Below, in pieces: positions 16,964 through 25,839 of a stretch of DNA of 38,046 nt. The stretch is from Mucilaginibacter sp. (GTDB lineage: Bacteria > Bacteroidota > Bacteroidia > Sphingobacteriales > Sphingobacteriaceae). The position numbers and the translations under genes are program-made. How positions within the stretch are numbered: position 1 is the stretch's first letter; every line of letters starts with the position of its first letter. Where the stretch lies: assembly GCF_028287845.1 (NCBI RefSeq), contig NZ_JAQBOW010000118.1:1-38046 (forward strand). The letters are read 5' to 3'. A model generated the notes under the pieces. It made no database searches, was not told the origin of the DNA, and saw nothing but the letters and a program-made list of their open reading frames with translations.

Positions 16964-19900
16964 TTAAAAATTCACGTTTATACCTAAGGTAACAGTTTTG
17001 GCCTGTGGTGTTCCCAGGGCATCAGTACCCGCCGCTATATTGCTGCCAGCCCTTACACTTGTATTAATATCCGGATCAAGGCCAGAGTATTTAGTGATAA
17101 GGAATGGATTAAATATTTGGGCATATATTCTTAGCCTGCTAACACCAAATTTATTCAGGAAAAGTTTTTTGGGTGTATAACCAAGGGCAATTGTTCTTAC
17201 CCTTGCAAAATCACCTTTCTCCAAAAAGCGGGTTGATGCAATGTTTGCGGTATTATCGCCTAAGTAAAGTTTTGGCACATTAGTTACCTGCCCCGGTGTG
17301 GTCCACCTATCAAGTATAGTGCTAAAATTGTTTTGAACATTATTGCTTAGCATTGATGCCAGCGATGAGTTGTAAATATAGTTACCGCCAGAATAAATAA
17401 TACTAACATTCAAATCAAAACTCTTATAGGTAAAAGTATTATCCCAGCCACCATACCAGCCGGGCAATCCGTTTTTGTTAAGATAAGTCGCATCAGAGGC
17501 TACAGTAATTGGCGATACAGGGTTGCCACTCAAATCTGTCCATAAACCGCTTCCGCTGGCGCCCAGATGATATTCTTTAACAGTACCGTTAGCAGCATAC
17601 CATGTAGGATTACCGGTTTTAGGATCAACACCCGCCCAATTAATCAATTTATAAGTACTTAACGGCCTGCCTATACTGGCTACGTTGTTACCACTGGTAA
17701 TGTCTGCATTATTGTTAGTGCTTACCAATGATAATACTTTATTCCAGATGTGTGTGTAATTAAAAGATGTTGACCAGTTAAAGTCTTTTCTATTAATAAT
17801 CATTGTATTAAGGCTAAACTCAATACCCCTGTTACGCATATTACCAATATTGGTAGATATAGAAGTACCCGGTACACCGGTAGTTGCAATAACCGGCGCG
17901 CTTAATATCAGGTTGTCAACAGCGGTATTAAAATAATCAGCTGTAATATTGAATTTTTGAAAAAGAGTTGCATCAAAGCCAACATTTGTTTTTTTGGATG
18001 TTTCCCAACGCAGATCAGGGTTACCCACCTGCGAAATATTGAACCCGTTTAAAGTACCATAGGCCGCGCCGCTATATAAGGTTTGGGCCGCGTACACGCT
18101 GCTTAAGCGTGAGTTACCTACCTGGCCATAACTACCCCTTAGTTTTAAATAACTAAGTACTTTACTGTTGGCCAAAAATTTCTCTTTTGTAGCCTCCCAA
18201 CCTAAAGATATGCTTGGGAAATAACCCCATTGATGGGCAGCACCAAATGCAGAATAGGCATCAGCTCTAAAAGATGCCTCGAGCAAATATTTTTCATCAT
18301 AAGCATAACCAACACGAGAGAAGTAGGATATTAACCCTGCACTGTATACATCGCCGTTAGTTTGATCATAGGTGGCTGTTTGCCCAACAGGAATATTGGT
18401 GAATGAACCACTGACAATTTGATTAAAAAATGGATCGGCTAAGTTGGCCGCCCCGGTTGAATAAGCCTGATACTGGTTATGCTGATACTCTGCACCGGCT
18501 ACTGCTGTAACCTTATGTTTGGCACCCAAAAGTTTAGAGTAATTGAAGTAGTTTTGCCAAACCCACTCAGACCAATTAGTAGTATAGTACAGTAACAAGC
18601 CATTGTAAGGTACGCCCCAAAATCCAATAGCCGGGTTAGTGTATTGATTTTCAAAGTTACCCAGGTACTCAATACCAAACTTCGAAGTAAAACTTAATCC
18701 TTTTAACAGCTTTAGCTCTCCGTAAATATTAATCCTAGTATCATTTGCCGTATTTTCATTACGGGTAAGTGCCGACATAGCTATCAGGTTATACCAGTTA
18801 TTAGCGGTAATGCTGCTACCGCCAATTTGGCCCGTATTATTACCTATGCCAAGATACCCACCGGTTGCGCCTGTTGTTAAATTAAAACCATAAGGGCCGC
18901 TTGGATTATAAGGCGACACATTAGATGGTGCCTGCCATCCTGAAATGTTTACACCCTGTACATACCCATCTGTTAATACTCCAGTATTAAGTGTGCGGCC
19001 AAAAGATAAACTGATACCTCCCTTGAACCATTTTTGCGGAGTAACATCAATATTAAGCCTGGCCTGGCCGGTTGTTAATTTGTTAGGAATAACGATACCT
19101 TCCTGGGTAATATACCTGGCAGAGCCAAATAATGTTGCTTTTTCAGATCCACCCGAAAAGGAAATACTGTTATCATAGGTTTTTCCCTGTTTATATAACA
19201 GATCCATCCAGTTCACATCATCAGGCACTCCATCAGCATTTATATCATTATTTTTTGCAATAACAGCGTTGGGTGAAGCTGCTCCATATCTGTTAAGCGC
19301 TTTCTCATTTTGTATAGTGATGTAATCGGGACCGTTTAATACCGGTGGTTTTTTGGAGGCCTCGCTCCAGCCAAATTTAGAGTCGAGAGATACTTTCGCT
19401 GTACCACTTTTACCTTTTTTGGTTGTCACCAATATTACTCCGTTTGATGCCCTTGAACCATAAATTACCGCGGCGCCGGCATCTTTCAACACCTCGATAG
19501 ATTCAATATCGTTTGAATTAAGTAATGCTAACGGATCAAAACGCGTTCCGCCTCCCGAACGGATACGGTTTAAGTTACCTTCGTTGATCTGAGGAATACC
19601 ATCTATCACAATCAATGGCTGTGACGAGCTTGAAATAGAATTTACACCCCGTATGCGTATGCTGGTCGGATCGGCCAGGGCACCGCCGTTCATACTTACT
19701 TGTAAACCGGCGGTTTTACCTGCCAATCCTTCATTAAAGCTGGGCAGAGGTTCGTTACTAACTTTATCGCCCGTTATTTTACCAATAGAGCCCGTATTTT
19801 CACGAACAGCTTTGGTGCCATAACCTATTACCACAACTTCATTTAAGCCGTGGGCCTCGGCAGTTAGCTTTATATTAATAACCATTTGGTTCCCAACTAA

Positions 19901-20530
19901 TGCCTCCTGGGTTTCATATCCTATAAAAGAAAATACTAATGTTGCGGTATTGTCAGGCACCTTAATATTATACTTTCCATCTATATCTGTTTGTGTGCCT
20001 TTGGTTGTGCCTTTAATTTTTATGGTTACACCCGGCAACGTTTCTCCATTGTTATCAGTAACTGTACCTGTAATTGTTTTTTCAATAGCCGATTGTACTG
20101 AAACAGGAGGCGTTTCAATAGGTTTCTCTACAATAATAAGCTTGCTCTGCTGCTCTTTATAAGCCAATAAGGTTTTGTTTAATACATTATTGAGAATAAT
20201 TTCAACTGTTTTATTTTTGCCTGTATAGCTTACATAATAAGGCGAAACCAACTGTTCATTATAAACAAACTGAAAGCCACTTTTTTGCTGTATTGCTGCC
20301 AGTACCTCTTTTAAAGTTTTGTTTTTAACATCCAAATCTATACGCACATCTCGAATGGTTTGCCCATCAGAGCTTTTAGCCATTAGCAGCTGTGAGAATA
20401 TTGATGTAACTATGAAAATGTAAAACGTATATTTCATAATTCTGAATAATGAAAGTTTTATTGCAATGGTATTTTTTTCCATACCTTTGATTTGTGTTTT
20501 TAGGTTAATAAATACATTAATTAGAAACAT
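16964..20530 (-). CDS. SusC-type TonB-dependent transducer with N-terminal STN domain
   Basis: A 1188-residue outer membrane transporter. The N-terminus carries a signal/anchor region (MKYTFYIFIVTSIFSQLLMA), then an STN domain (about 62-132, VKNKTLKEVLAAIQQKSGFQ to KLIIVEK), a carboxypeptidase-regulatory-like domain (TGTVTDNNGETLPGVTIKI), the motif LNEVVVIGYGTKAVRENTG, a plug domain (PLIVIDGIPQ, AAVIYGSRASNGVILV) and the barrel. STN domains contact a FecR-type anti-sigma factor across the periplasm, and fecR and sigma genes lie directly upstream. The start is uncertain: ATG at 20530, an alternative ATG at 20482 (MEKNTIAIKL), and a further one at 20434 just before the hydrophobic segment. It transports and at the same time reports its ligand; the ligand is unknown, with peptides suggested by the M28 gene downstream. 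Confidence 0.95.
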   Translation of the reverse strand: MFLINVFINLKTQIKGMEKNTIAIKLSLFRIMKYTFYIFIVTSIFSQLLMAKSSDGQTIRDVRIDLDVKNKTLKEVLAAIQQKSGFQFVYNEQLVSPYYVSYTGKNKTVEIILNNVLNKTLLAYKEQQSKLIIVEKPIETPPVSVQSAIEKTITGTVTDNNGETLPGVTIKIKGTTKGTQTDIDGKYNIKVPDNTATLVFSFIGYETQEALVGNQMVINIKLTAEAHGLNEVVVIGYGTKAVRENTGSIGKITGDKVSNEPLPSFNEGLAGKTAGLQVSMNGGALADPTSIRIRGVNSISSSSQPLIVIDGIPQINEGNLNRIRSGGGTRFDPLALLNSNDIESIEVLKDAGAAVIYGSRASNGVILVTTKKGKSGTAKVSLDSKFGWSEASKKPPVLNGPDYITIQNEKALNRYGAASPNAVIAKNNDINADGVPDDVNWMDLLYKQGKTYDNSISFSGGSEKATLFGSARYITQEGIVIPNKLTTGQARLNIDVTPQKWFKGGISLSFGRTLNTGVLTDGYVQGVNISGWQAPSNVSPYNPSGPYGFNLTTGATGGYLGIGNNTGQIGGSSITANNWYNLIAMSALTRNENTANDTRINIYGELKLLKGLSFTSKFGIEYLGNFENQYTNPAIGFWGVPYNGLLLYYTTNWSEWVWQNYFNYSKLLGAKHKVTAVAGAEYQHNQYQAYSTGAANLADPFFNQIVSGSFTNIPVGQTATYDQTNGDVYSAGLISYFSRVGYAYDEKYLLEASFRADAYSAFGAAHQWGYFPSISLGWEATKEKFLANSKVLSYLKLRGSYGQVGNSRLSSVYAAQTLYSGAAYGTLNGFNISQVGNPDLRWETSKKTNVGFDATLFQKFNITADYFNTAVDNLILSAPVIATTGVPGTSISTNIGNMRNRGIEFSLNTMIINRKDFNWSTSFNYTHIWNKVLSLVSTNNNADITSGNNVASIGRPLSTYKLINWAGVDPKTGNPTWYAANGTVKEYHLGASGSGLWTDLSGNPVSPITVASDATYLNKNGLPGWYGGWDNTFTYKSFDLNVSIIYSGGNYIYNSSLASMLSNNVQNNFSTILDRWTTPGQVTNVPKLYLGDNTANIASTRFLEKGDFARVRTIALGYTPKKLFLNKFGVSRLRIYAQIFNPFLITKYSGLDPDINTSVRAGSNIAAGTDALGTPQAKTVTLGINVNF

Positions 20531-20590
20531 AAAGCATGACCTGATCAGTTAGTGATTGGCGTTACGATGCTGATCTTGTCAAAAGATTAA

Positions 20591-20617
20591 AGCCGGATAG
20601 GGTAAATACCTGCCGGT
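20591..20617. terminator. Weak hairpin between fecR and susC
   Basis: AGCCGG and CCGGTT flank an imperfect inner stem (GGT/ACC), with a 7-T run on the plus strand and CTTTAATCTTTT on the minus strand. It lies between the fecR stop and the susC start and could reduce read-through so that susC depends on its own sigma-driven promoter. The structure is imperfect and the call is tentative. Confidence 0.35.
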
Positions 20618-20674
20618 TTTTTTGTTAAATGGGGTTAGTTTGTTTTTTGATCATAGGCTTTAATTTATTTGTTA

Positions 20675-21646
20675 TTAGCGATTTTTTAATAATACAGTCT
20701 CGTTGGTTATTTTATATTTAAGATTATTTGCCAGACACAACGCGTTAAGTATATCCATAATATTTTCTGTTGATTTAAAGCCGGCAGTAAACCTGTAATT
20801 AGGTATATCATCATTAGCAAACTTAATGGTATAGCCAAATTTGGTTTCGAGTATGGCAGAAACATCCCTGAAATTTTCATTATCAAAATATAGTCCCCCT
20901 TCTCTCCAGTTCAAGATATCAGCAGATTTTACTTTGTTTTTTATAATGTTCCCGGTATTCCTGTTTATATCAGCTTGCTCATCGGGTATTAAAATAACCT
21001 GGCTGGTACGCGCTGGTTCTGCGTAATTGCTTTGCACGCTAACCTTGCCTTTAGTTACCGTAATTTTTACTTCATTAATATATTTAATTGAGCGTATATT
21101 AAAAGAAGTACCCAAAACATTGGTAAGGATATTGCCTGTTTTAACCACAAATGGTTTGGCCGCATCATGCTTAATATCAAAATAGGCCTCGCCTTCTAAA
21201 AGTTCAACCACACGTTTATCACCGTTAAAATCATCAGTGTATTTAAGTGTACTGTTACTATTTAAAAATACTATTGAACCATCACTAAGTTCTATCGACT
21301 TTATTTCGCCATTATGTGTTGATACCTGTTCATATTTTATAGTAGTATCCTGGTTAAGTACCTTGCTTTTGTATAAAAAAAATCCGGCCAACAAAAAAAC
21401 AAATACAACTGCTGCCGCTGCTATAACGCGGGGGTTATTGATAAATTTAACTTTTGCTGGTTTTTGAGATGCTAAGGATATATTTTCTGTTATATATATT
21501 TGCTGATCCTTATCCATGTATTGCATAAGCATATCATCCAGCTTTCCCTGTTCTAACAGGAAGAAAAACACCTCAAGCTCTTTTTCTGACGCTTGATTGT
21601 CAATATAACGTTCAACTAACTGATTTAAGAGTAGATTTTCTTCCAT
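20675..21646 (-). CDS. FecR-family anti-sigma factor
   Basis: A 323-residue inner membrane protein. The N-terminal cytoplasmic part (about 1-70, LVERYIDNQASEKELEVFF) would bind the ECF sigma factor, one membrane helix spans about 74-92 (VIAAAAVVFVFLLAGFFLY), and the periplasmic part holds the FecR core (LSDGSIVFLNSNSTLKY, VELLEGEAYFDIKHDAAKPFVV, NVLGTSFNIRSI, VTKGKVSV) and a C-terminal DUF4974/STN-like domain (FRDVSAILETKFGYTIKF to NETVLLKNR). It passes the signal from the STN domain of the downstream SusC to the sigma factor encoded upstream. The gap to the sigma gene is 193 bp, wide for this pair. Confidence 0.95.
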   Translation of the reverse strand: MEENLLLNQLVERYIDNQASEKELEVFFFLLEQGKLDDMLMQYMDKDQQIYITENISLASQKPAKVKFINNPRVIAAAAVVFVFLLAGFFLYKSKVLNQDTTIKYEQVSTHNGEIKSIELSDGSIVFLNSNSTLKYTDDFNGDKRVVELLEGEAYFDIKHDAAKPFVVKTGNILTNVLGTSFNIRSIKYINEVKITVTKGKVSVQSNYAEPARTSQVILIPDEQADINRNTGNIIKNKVKSADILNWREGGLYFDNENFRDVSAILETKFGYTIKFANDDIPNYRFTAGFKSTENIMDILNALCLANNLKYKITNETVLLKNR

Positions 21647-21839
21647 TTATAACAACCTTACTTACAACCAGACAATTAAAACCCCACTTAGGGTACCCCA
21701 AAGCAATAAAAAAATAAAAATAATTTAAAAAATGGATGAATAATTGATTAATGATACGTTATTTTTAGGTGTTTGGTTAAAAAACATCAAAAAATATTTA
21801 ATTTTTCGATGAAAAACGGACATTATTTAAAAACACAGC

Positions 21840-22427
21840 TTAGCTACCGAATACTATTGCCAAAATAACGCTTAATGGTATTCCAAAATCTCTTTGGACA
21901 TTATATTTTAAGACTTTCATGGATCTAACCATGTGTTTTTTAACTCCATTTCTGGAAATACCCAAATCATTAGCAGCTTCATCATAAGTTTTACCGAGCT
22001 GCCTGCATAAACGGAACACCTCACGGCTTTGCAATGGTAAGGTATTAAGCACCCTCTCTATATATTGCATATACTCATCGGCATGCAACTTATCCTCAAT
22101 AGTATTTTCGTTGGGTATGTAGGAGTAAAGAATTTCTGCCTTGATATTATTATCAAGTGAAGATCTTTTCAATAAATTAAAGGCTTGATTTTTTGCCAGT
22201 GTGAACAGGTAAGATTTTAATGACTCAATATATAACAAGCTTTGTCTTTTCTCCCATAGTTTAATAAACACATCCTGGCAAATTTCTTCTGAAATTGCAG
22301 AAGATTTTAAAAATCTATTTACAAACCGGTATAATAATGGCTGATAGGCTGTATAAATTTCAGAGAAAGCAGCGTCATCACCGATAGAAATTTGAGTTAA
22401 TAAAAATTTTTCATTCAAACCATCCAC
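21840..22427 (-). CDS. ECF RNA polymerase sigma factor (FecI-like, sigma-70 family)
   Basis: A 195-residue sigma factor with region 2 (AYQPLLYRFVNRFL ... SEEICQDVFIKLWEKRQ, about 29-68, and SYLFTLAKNQAFNLLKR) and region 4 (LNTLPLQSREVFRLCRQLG, then TYDEAANDLGISRNGVKKHM helix-turn-helix, about 133-170). It would direct RNA polymerase to the promoter of the adjacent STN-type susC once released by FecR. The start codon is a GTG at 22427: no in-frame ATG exists upstream before a stop codon and the region 2 fold needs the N-terminus, so GTG initiation is likely and may keep expression low. The C-terminus ends in a short hydrophobic tail (IPLSVILAIVFGS), a feature seen in some Bacteroidota ECF factors. 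Confidence 0.93.
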   Translation of the reverse strand: MDGLNEKFLLTQISIGDDAAFSEIYTAYQPLLYRFVNRFLKSSAISEEICQDVFIKLWEKRQSLLYIESLKSYLFTLAKNQAFNLLKRSSLDNNIKAEILYSYIPNENTIEDKLHADEYMQYIERVLNTLPLQSREVFRLCRQLGKTYDEAANDLGISRNGVKKHMVRSMKVLKYNVQRDFGIPLSVILAIVFGS

Positions 22428-22748
22428 AATAATAAAGTCATTTAAGTTTTTCCGCTGTATTGTCCTACTTCATATAAAGAAATGTAAATTAATTATTTAA
22501 TACGAAATTTACAATTATTTTATTAATTTGATATGATTATGTAACCAAATCGATTGTTTTGTTTGCATTATTAACCTTAATAATCTTAGCGGGCCGATGA
22601 AAATAAAATGGAGCTTTAACTTTGCGCCTCCTTTGCTGTCTCTATGATAAATTTTCACCACAAAAGACCGCAAAGAAGTCGCAAAGCAACGCGGAGATAT
22701 AGGGAGACACCAACACTACACTCAGCAGAGATGCTTTTTTACTTATTG
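22428..22748. other. 321-bp intergenic region upstream of the sigma factor gene
   Basis: No coding potential. The part next to the sigma gene is AT-rich and should hold its promoter, though no TTTG/TAnnTTTG pair fits. The distal part contains the fold-back repeat at 22620-22686. No clear terminator for the alpha/beta-hydrolase gene (which ends at 22749) was found other than this fold-back. Confidence 0.4.
22620..22686. repeat. Fold-back repeat built from CGCAAAG units
   Basis: CTTTGCGCCTCCTTTGC (22620-22636) is the inverse of GCAAAGAAGTCGCAAAG (22670-22686) at 15 of 17 positions, with a 33-bp spacer. CGCAAAG-rich fold-backs of this type are scattered in intergenic DNA of many bacteria. It may double as a transcription stop for the hydrolase gene. 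Confidence 0.5.
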
Positions 22749-24269
22749 CTACTTAACCGCGGCAGAGATAAAATCTACAACAGGCTTTATATCTTTTAAT
22801 AAGATATAATGACCTTCATCCGCTTTAACAATTACGGTAATTTTTCCGCCCATTTGCTTGTATCGTTTTTCTGCTATACGGGTTTCATCATTAAGTGATG
22901 GGTCATTACTGCCTGAAATAAATAGTATGGGTATATTTGCTTTTGCCAGCGGGCTTAAGTTATCAAGTGGTGCTGTTTTACTCATCACTTTAGTTTTAAG
23001 TATTGGATTTTCAGCATATATAGCCGAGACCTTATCCGGGTTTTCAATGGCCCATGCAATGGCCTCGCCCGCAGCTGCGCCTGTACCTTCCATTACAGGT
23101 TTTTTAGAAAATCCGTAATCTGTAAGATGCTTATAGATCAAATTCCACTGAACCAGTTGGGGCCCATCAGAATTATAGCCTACGGCCCCGGTAACTATGT
23201 AGTAACCTTTAGCAAGCAAAGCCTGGTCAACCGTCGCGTCGCGCCTTACAAAGTCTGACCGGAATACCCACGGGTTACCCGGTGCGGGTTTAACGGGTTG
23301 GATAATGGTGGTGAATGCTTCTACGCCTTGCAGGTTAACTTCGTACTTGTTATAACAACCCGTAAATAACGGGCCGCGAAAAGTGATAAACGTCCCCTCA
23401 ACCGGAACATATTTATAAATATTGGCAGAACTATAATAAGCTGTTTTATTGGTTGAGTTATTGGCGAATGCCGGTACAGGTGTTTTCTCCTCGTAAACGC
23501 TTTGCTCTATAAAATCAGCAATTGGTTTGGCATCATGTAAACTATGCGGATGATGGCCAAATCCTTCTTTTATCATTACAGATATTCTGCCCCCAAACTG
23601 TTGGTATATGTTTTCTATGGCGTTTGAGTATTTATTCAATATCGGGTCAATACTACCGCAAACGTGCAGAATAGGTACGTCATATTTTGCCAGTTCGCCC
23701 AATTTAAGCAGGTTATCACGATTACCGCCGGGGTTATCCGTATATAAACATGAAACTTTATCGGGATGTGTAGTTGCCCACATATAAGAATACTCGCCCC
23801 CCCTGCTCATGCCTATAAAACATGGCTTTGCAGACAGGCCATGCTGCTCTGTTAAAAATTTGTACCAGGCATCCCACTGTCTGCCGGGTTTTAATGTAGC
23901 ATTTGACGAAATATAAGCAATACAAAAACCACGTTTTAACAATTCTATTTCGGCCTGCGGCTGATGGTCCCAGTAACATCCCTGCCATGACCACGGATTA
24001 CCGGCTGCCGCCTTTTTAGGTACAACGATAATACAGCGCCTTTGGCCCTTCTCCGGATCTTTTACACCAAATTTTTCGCTTTCGGGAGCTTTATAAGGAG
24101 TAATAGCCAGCGTTTCTTCATCCATAATAAAATCATACCTGTCAAACCCTTCATGCCAGGTTGATTTTTCGCCGGTAAAAGGCACCTGCTGAGATTTGGC
24201 TGCATGTGAAAAAAAGAAAGAAAATAAAATTATAGCGGCTAATAAAGCCCTACCGGTAAGTGATTTCAT
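22749..24269 (-). CDS. Secreted tandem alpha/beta-hydrolase, second domain lacking its nucleophile
   Basis: A 506-residue protein with a signal peptide (MKSLTGRALLAAIILFSFFFSHAAKS). Two homologous alpha/beta-hydrolase halves are visible. Half one (about 75-258) has the nucleophile elbow GMSRGG (S155), acid D208 (GSIDP) and histidine H239/H240 (GFGHHPHS). Half two (about 318-503) repeats the layout: NPW, a GTGAAAG segment where S155 aligns with G397, PDKVSAIYAENP against PDKVSCLYTDNP, D456 (GSNDP) and H487 (DEGHY). So the second half keeps acid and histidine but has lost serine. It resembles prolyl oligopeptidase-like or dienelactone hydrolase-like esterases of unknown substrate. It stands apart: the upstream neighbour is an aldo/keto reductase ending in a terminator, so it is probably its own transcript. 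The function is not assigned beyond a likely extracytoplasmic esterase. Confidence 0.85.
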   Translation of the reverse strand: MKSLTGRALLAAIILFSFFFSHAAKSQQVPFTGEKSTWHEGFDRYDFIMDEETLAITPYKAPESEKFGVKDPEKGQRRCIIVVPKKAAAGNPWSWQGCYWDHQPQAEIELLKRGFCIAYISSNATLKPGRQWDAWYKFLTEQHGLSAKPCFIGMSRGGEYSYMWATTHPDKVSCLYTDNPGGNRDNLLKLGELAKYDVPILHVCGSIDPILNKYSNAIENIYQQFGGRISVMIKEGFGHHPHSLHDAKPIADFIEQSVYEEKTPVPAFANNSTNKTAYYSSANIYKYVPVEGTFITFRGPLFTGCYNKYEVNLQGVEAFTTIIQPVKPAPGNPWVFRSDFVRRDATVDQALLAKGYYIVTGAVGYNSDGPQLVQWNLIYKHLTDYGFSKKPVMEGTGAAAGEAIAWAIENPDKVSAIYAENPILKTKVMSKTAPLDNLSPLAKANIPILFISGSNDPSLNDETRIAEKRYKQMGGKITVIVKADEGHYILLKDIKPVVDFISAAVK

Positions 24270-24335
24270 GATAAGTATAATAATTGGTTGATGCTAAAGT
24301 ACTAACCTGTTTCTATAGTAGGAAATATCAGTCAA

Positions 24336-24370
24336 TAAAAAAGCCCAACCATTAAAAAATGATTGAGCTT
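24336..24370 (-). terminator. Intrinsic terminator after the aldo/keto reductase gene
   Basis: On the minus strand AAGCTCAATCATT pairs with AATGGTTGGGCTT (13 bp, two G-U wobbles) around a TTTT loop and runs into TTTTTTATTG. On the plus strand the two wobbles become C-A mismatches, so the structure is directional and serves the minus-strand gene that ends at 24394. Confidence 0.8.
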
Positions 24371-24393
24371 TAAGTAGCTTTTGAAATAAGAGT

Positions 24394-25383
24394 CTATTTT
24401 AAAATACCATCAATAATATTCAATTCTTCCTGCGTGAACTTGGTATTTGATAAACAATTCAACGAGTCAAGCAATTGCTCTGGCTTGCTGGCGCCAACCA
24501 ATACCGAGGTTATGCGGTCATCCTTTAATATCCATGACAAGGCCATATGTGCCAGCTTTTGGCCACGTTGTTTAGCAAGGTCATTTAGTTTTTTAATTTT
24601 TTCTATAGTTTCGGGGGTGATGTTGCTTTCGGTAAGCGAATCGCCAATCTTTACTACCCGTGAATCTGCAGGTATGCCATGCAGGTATTTATCGGTTAAC
24701 AAGCCCTGGGCTAATGGAGAAAATGGGATACAGCCTATTCCTTCTTCTTCCAGCACATCAAGCAAACCACCTTCTACCCATCTTTCAAACATAGAATATT
24801 TAGGCTGATGGATAATAACAGGCGTACCCATTTGCTTTAACATTTGGATTGCTTTTTTAGCTTCGGGTGCCTGGTAGTTTGATATACCCACATACAAAGC
24901 CTTTCCCTGGCGAACAATAAGATCCAGCGCCGCCATGGTTTCTTCCAGCGGTGTTTCCGGATCCGGGCGGTGATGATAAAATATATCAACATAATCCAGC
25001 TTCATTCTTTTCAGGCTTTGGTCAAGGCTGGATACCAAATATTTTTTGGTACCCCAATCGCCATAGGGGCCATCCCACATGGTATAACCGGCTTTTGAAG
25101 AAATGATCAGCTCATCACGATGGTCCCTGAAATCAGAATGCAGTATCCTGCCAAAATTCTCCTCGGCCGAACCCGGAGGAGGGCCATAGTTATTAGCAAG
25201 ATCTATATGGGTAACGCCGTTATCAAAAGCCGTTTTTATAATGTTGCGGCAGTTTTCAAACTGGTCATAATACCCAAAGTTGTGCCATAGGCCCAATGAT
25301 ACAGCAGGCAGCTTTAAACCGCTTTTGCCACTGCGCTTATAGGGCATGGATTGGTAACGTTTTTCTGAAGGTTGGTACGACAT
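24394..25383 (-). CDS. Aldo/keto reductase, YghZ/L-glyceraldehyde-3-phosphate reductase type
   Basis: A 329-residue cytoplasmic NADPH-dependent reductase, the usual length for the family (about 330-346). The catalytic tetrad is visible in order: D57 (THIDLANNYGPP, aspartate of DLA), Y62 of NNYGPP, K93 or so (IISSKAGY) and the histidine in YVDIFYHHRPDP. The insertion TMWDGPYGDWGTKKYLVSSLDQSLKRM and AEENFGRIL are typical of the YghZ subgroup, as are SPLAQGLLTDKYL and the NADP-binding end (ITSVLVGASKPEQLLDSL). Such enzymes reduce small aldehydes, including methylglyoxal and L-glyceraldehyde-3-phosphate. The gene stands alone, with a candidate promoter upstream and an intrinsic terminator downstream. 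Confidence 0.92.
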   Translation of the reverse strand: MSYQPSEKRYQSMPYKRSGKSGLKLPAVSLGLWHNFGYYDQFENCRNIIKTAFDNGVTHIDLANNYGPPPGSAEENFGRILHSDFRDHRDELIISSKAGYTMWDGPYGDWGTKKYLVSSLDQSLKRMKLDYVDIFYHHRPDPETPLEETMAALDLIVRQGKALYVGISNYQAPEAKKAIQMLKQMGTPVIIHQPKYSMFERWVEGGLLDVLEEEGIGCIPFSPLAQGLLTDKYLHGIPADSRVVKIGDSLTESNITPETIEKIKKLNDLAKQRGQKLAHMALSWILKDDRITSVLVGASKPEQLLDSLNCLSNTKFTQEELNIIDGILK

Positions 25384-25406
25384 AAATTTTAGTAATATTT
25401 TTTATG

Positions 25407-25414
25407 CAAATATA
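25407..25414 (-). promoter_or_regulatory. Candidate -7 element of the aldo/keto reductase promoter
   Basis: The minus strand reads TATATTTG, an exact match to the Bacteroidota -7 consensus TAnnTTTG, 23 bp before the reductase ATG and just after a terminator for the upstream operon. No TTTG lies 19 bp further upstream, so the -33 element is missing or degenerate. Confidence 0.35.
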
Positions 25415-25451
25415 AAGCTTAATTTAACGTGTTTAGTGATTAGGTCTGTCG

Positions 25452-25477
25452 AAAAAAACTGCTCTATTAAGAGTAGT
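25452..25477 (-). terminator. Intrinsic terminator downstream of the esterase transcript
   Basis: On the minus strand ACTACTCT and AGAGCAGT form an 8-bp stem with one mismatch around a TAAT loop, followed by a run of seven T. It lies about 360 bp after the esterase stop, beyond the palindromic element, and just before the reductase promoter candidate. Confidence 0.6.
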
Positions 25478-25562
25478 AGTACTCAATAATCAGGCAACTG
25501 TGAAGTATAACAGTACTGTACCATGCACGTTGATGCACCTGCCCTACCTGATCTCTGATCCC

Positions 25563-25766
25563 AATGTCATTAAGTTAAGAGAAACCCCATCGGGGTTCAA
25601 GGTCGGTAGCAGAATAACCAAAGAAATGCCGTGCCGTCAGGTACGGAACTTCGCCGATTGTTGCGTACCTGACGGCACGCCAAATGATTTATATGACGTT
25701 TTTCTACCGACGTTTTGCACCTACGGCGCATTTTTTTAAATAATTTCCCTTAAACTTAATGACATT
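25563..25766. repeat. 204-bp nested palindromic (MITE-like or REP-like) element
   Basis: The element has imperfect 22-23 bp terminal inverted repeats: AATGTCATTAAGTT at 25563-25576 is repeated in reverse at 25753-25766, with further pairing to 25584/25744. Inside lie GTCGGTAG (25602-25609) with CTACCGAC (25704-25711), and a 16-bp perfect stem at the core (25630-25645 with 25664-25679, 18-nt loop). A separate small hairpin AACCCC-ATC-GGGGTT sits at 25583-25597. TGCACCTG occurs on both sides (25534-25541 and 25766-25773), but the left copy is 21 bp from the end, so a target duplication is doubtful. The 79-codon open frame across it is not a gene. Most of the 456-bp gap between esterase and reductase genes is this element. 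Confidence 0.7.
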
Positions 25767-25839
25767 GCACCTGACACACACTGGTACACTGCTCCTATAA
25801 ACCTGCGCTCGCCGCTTAATTTTCAATCACCAAAACACC

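Noticed and set aside
25500..25739. 79-codon plus-strand open frame
   Set aside because: It lies across the nested palindrome, has no recognisable protein features and its codons follow the repeat arms.
25534..25773. TGCACCTG direct repeats as a target site duplication of the palindromic element
   Set aside because: The left copy is 21 bp outside the element end and the right copy overlaps its last base, so they do not flank it symmetrically.
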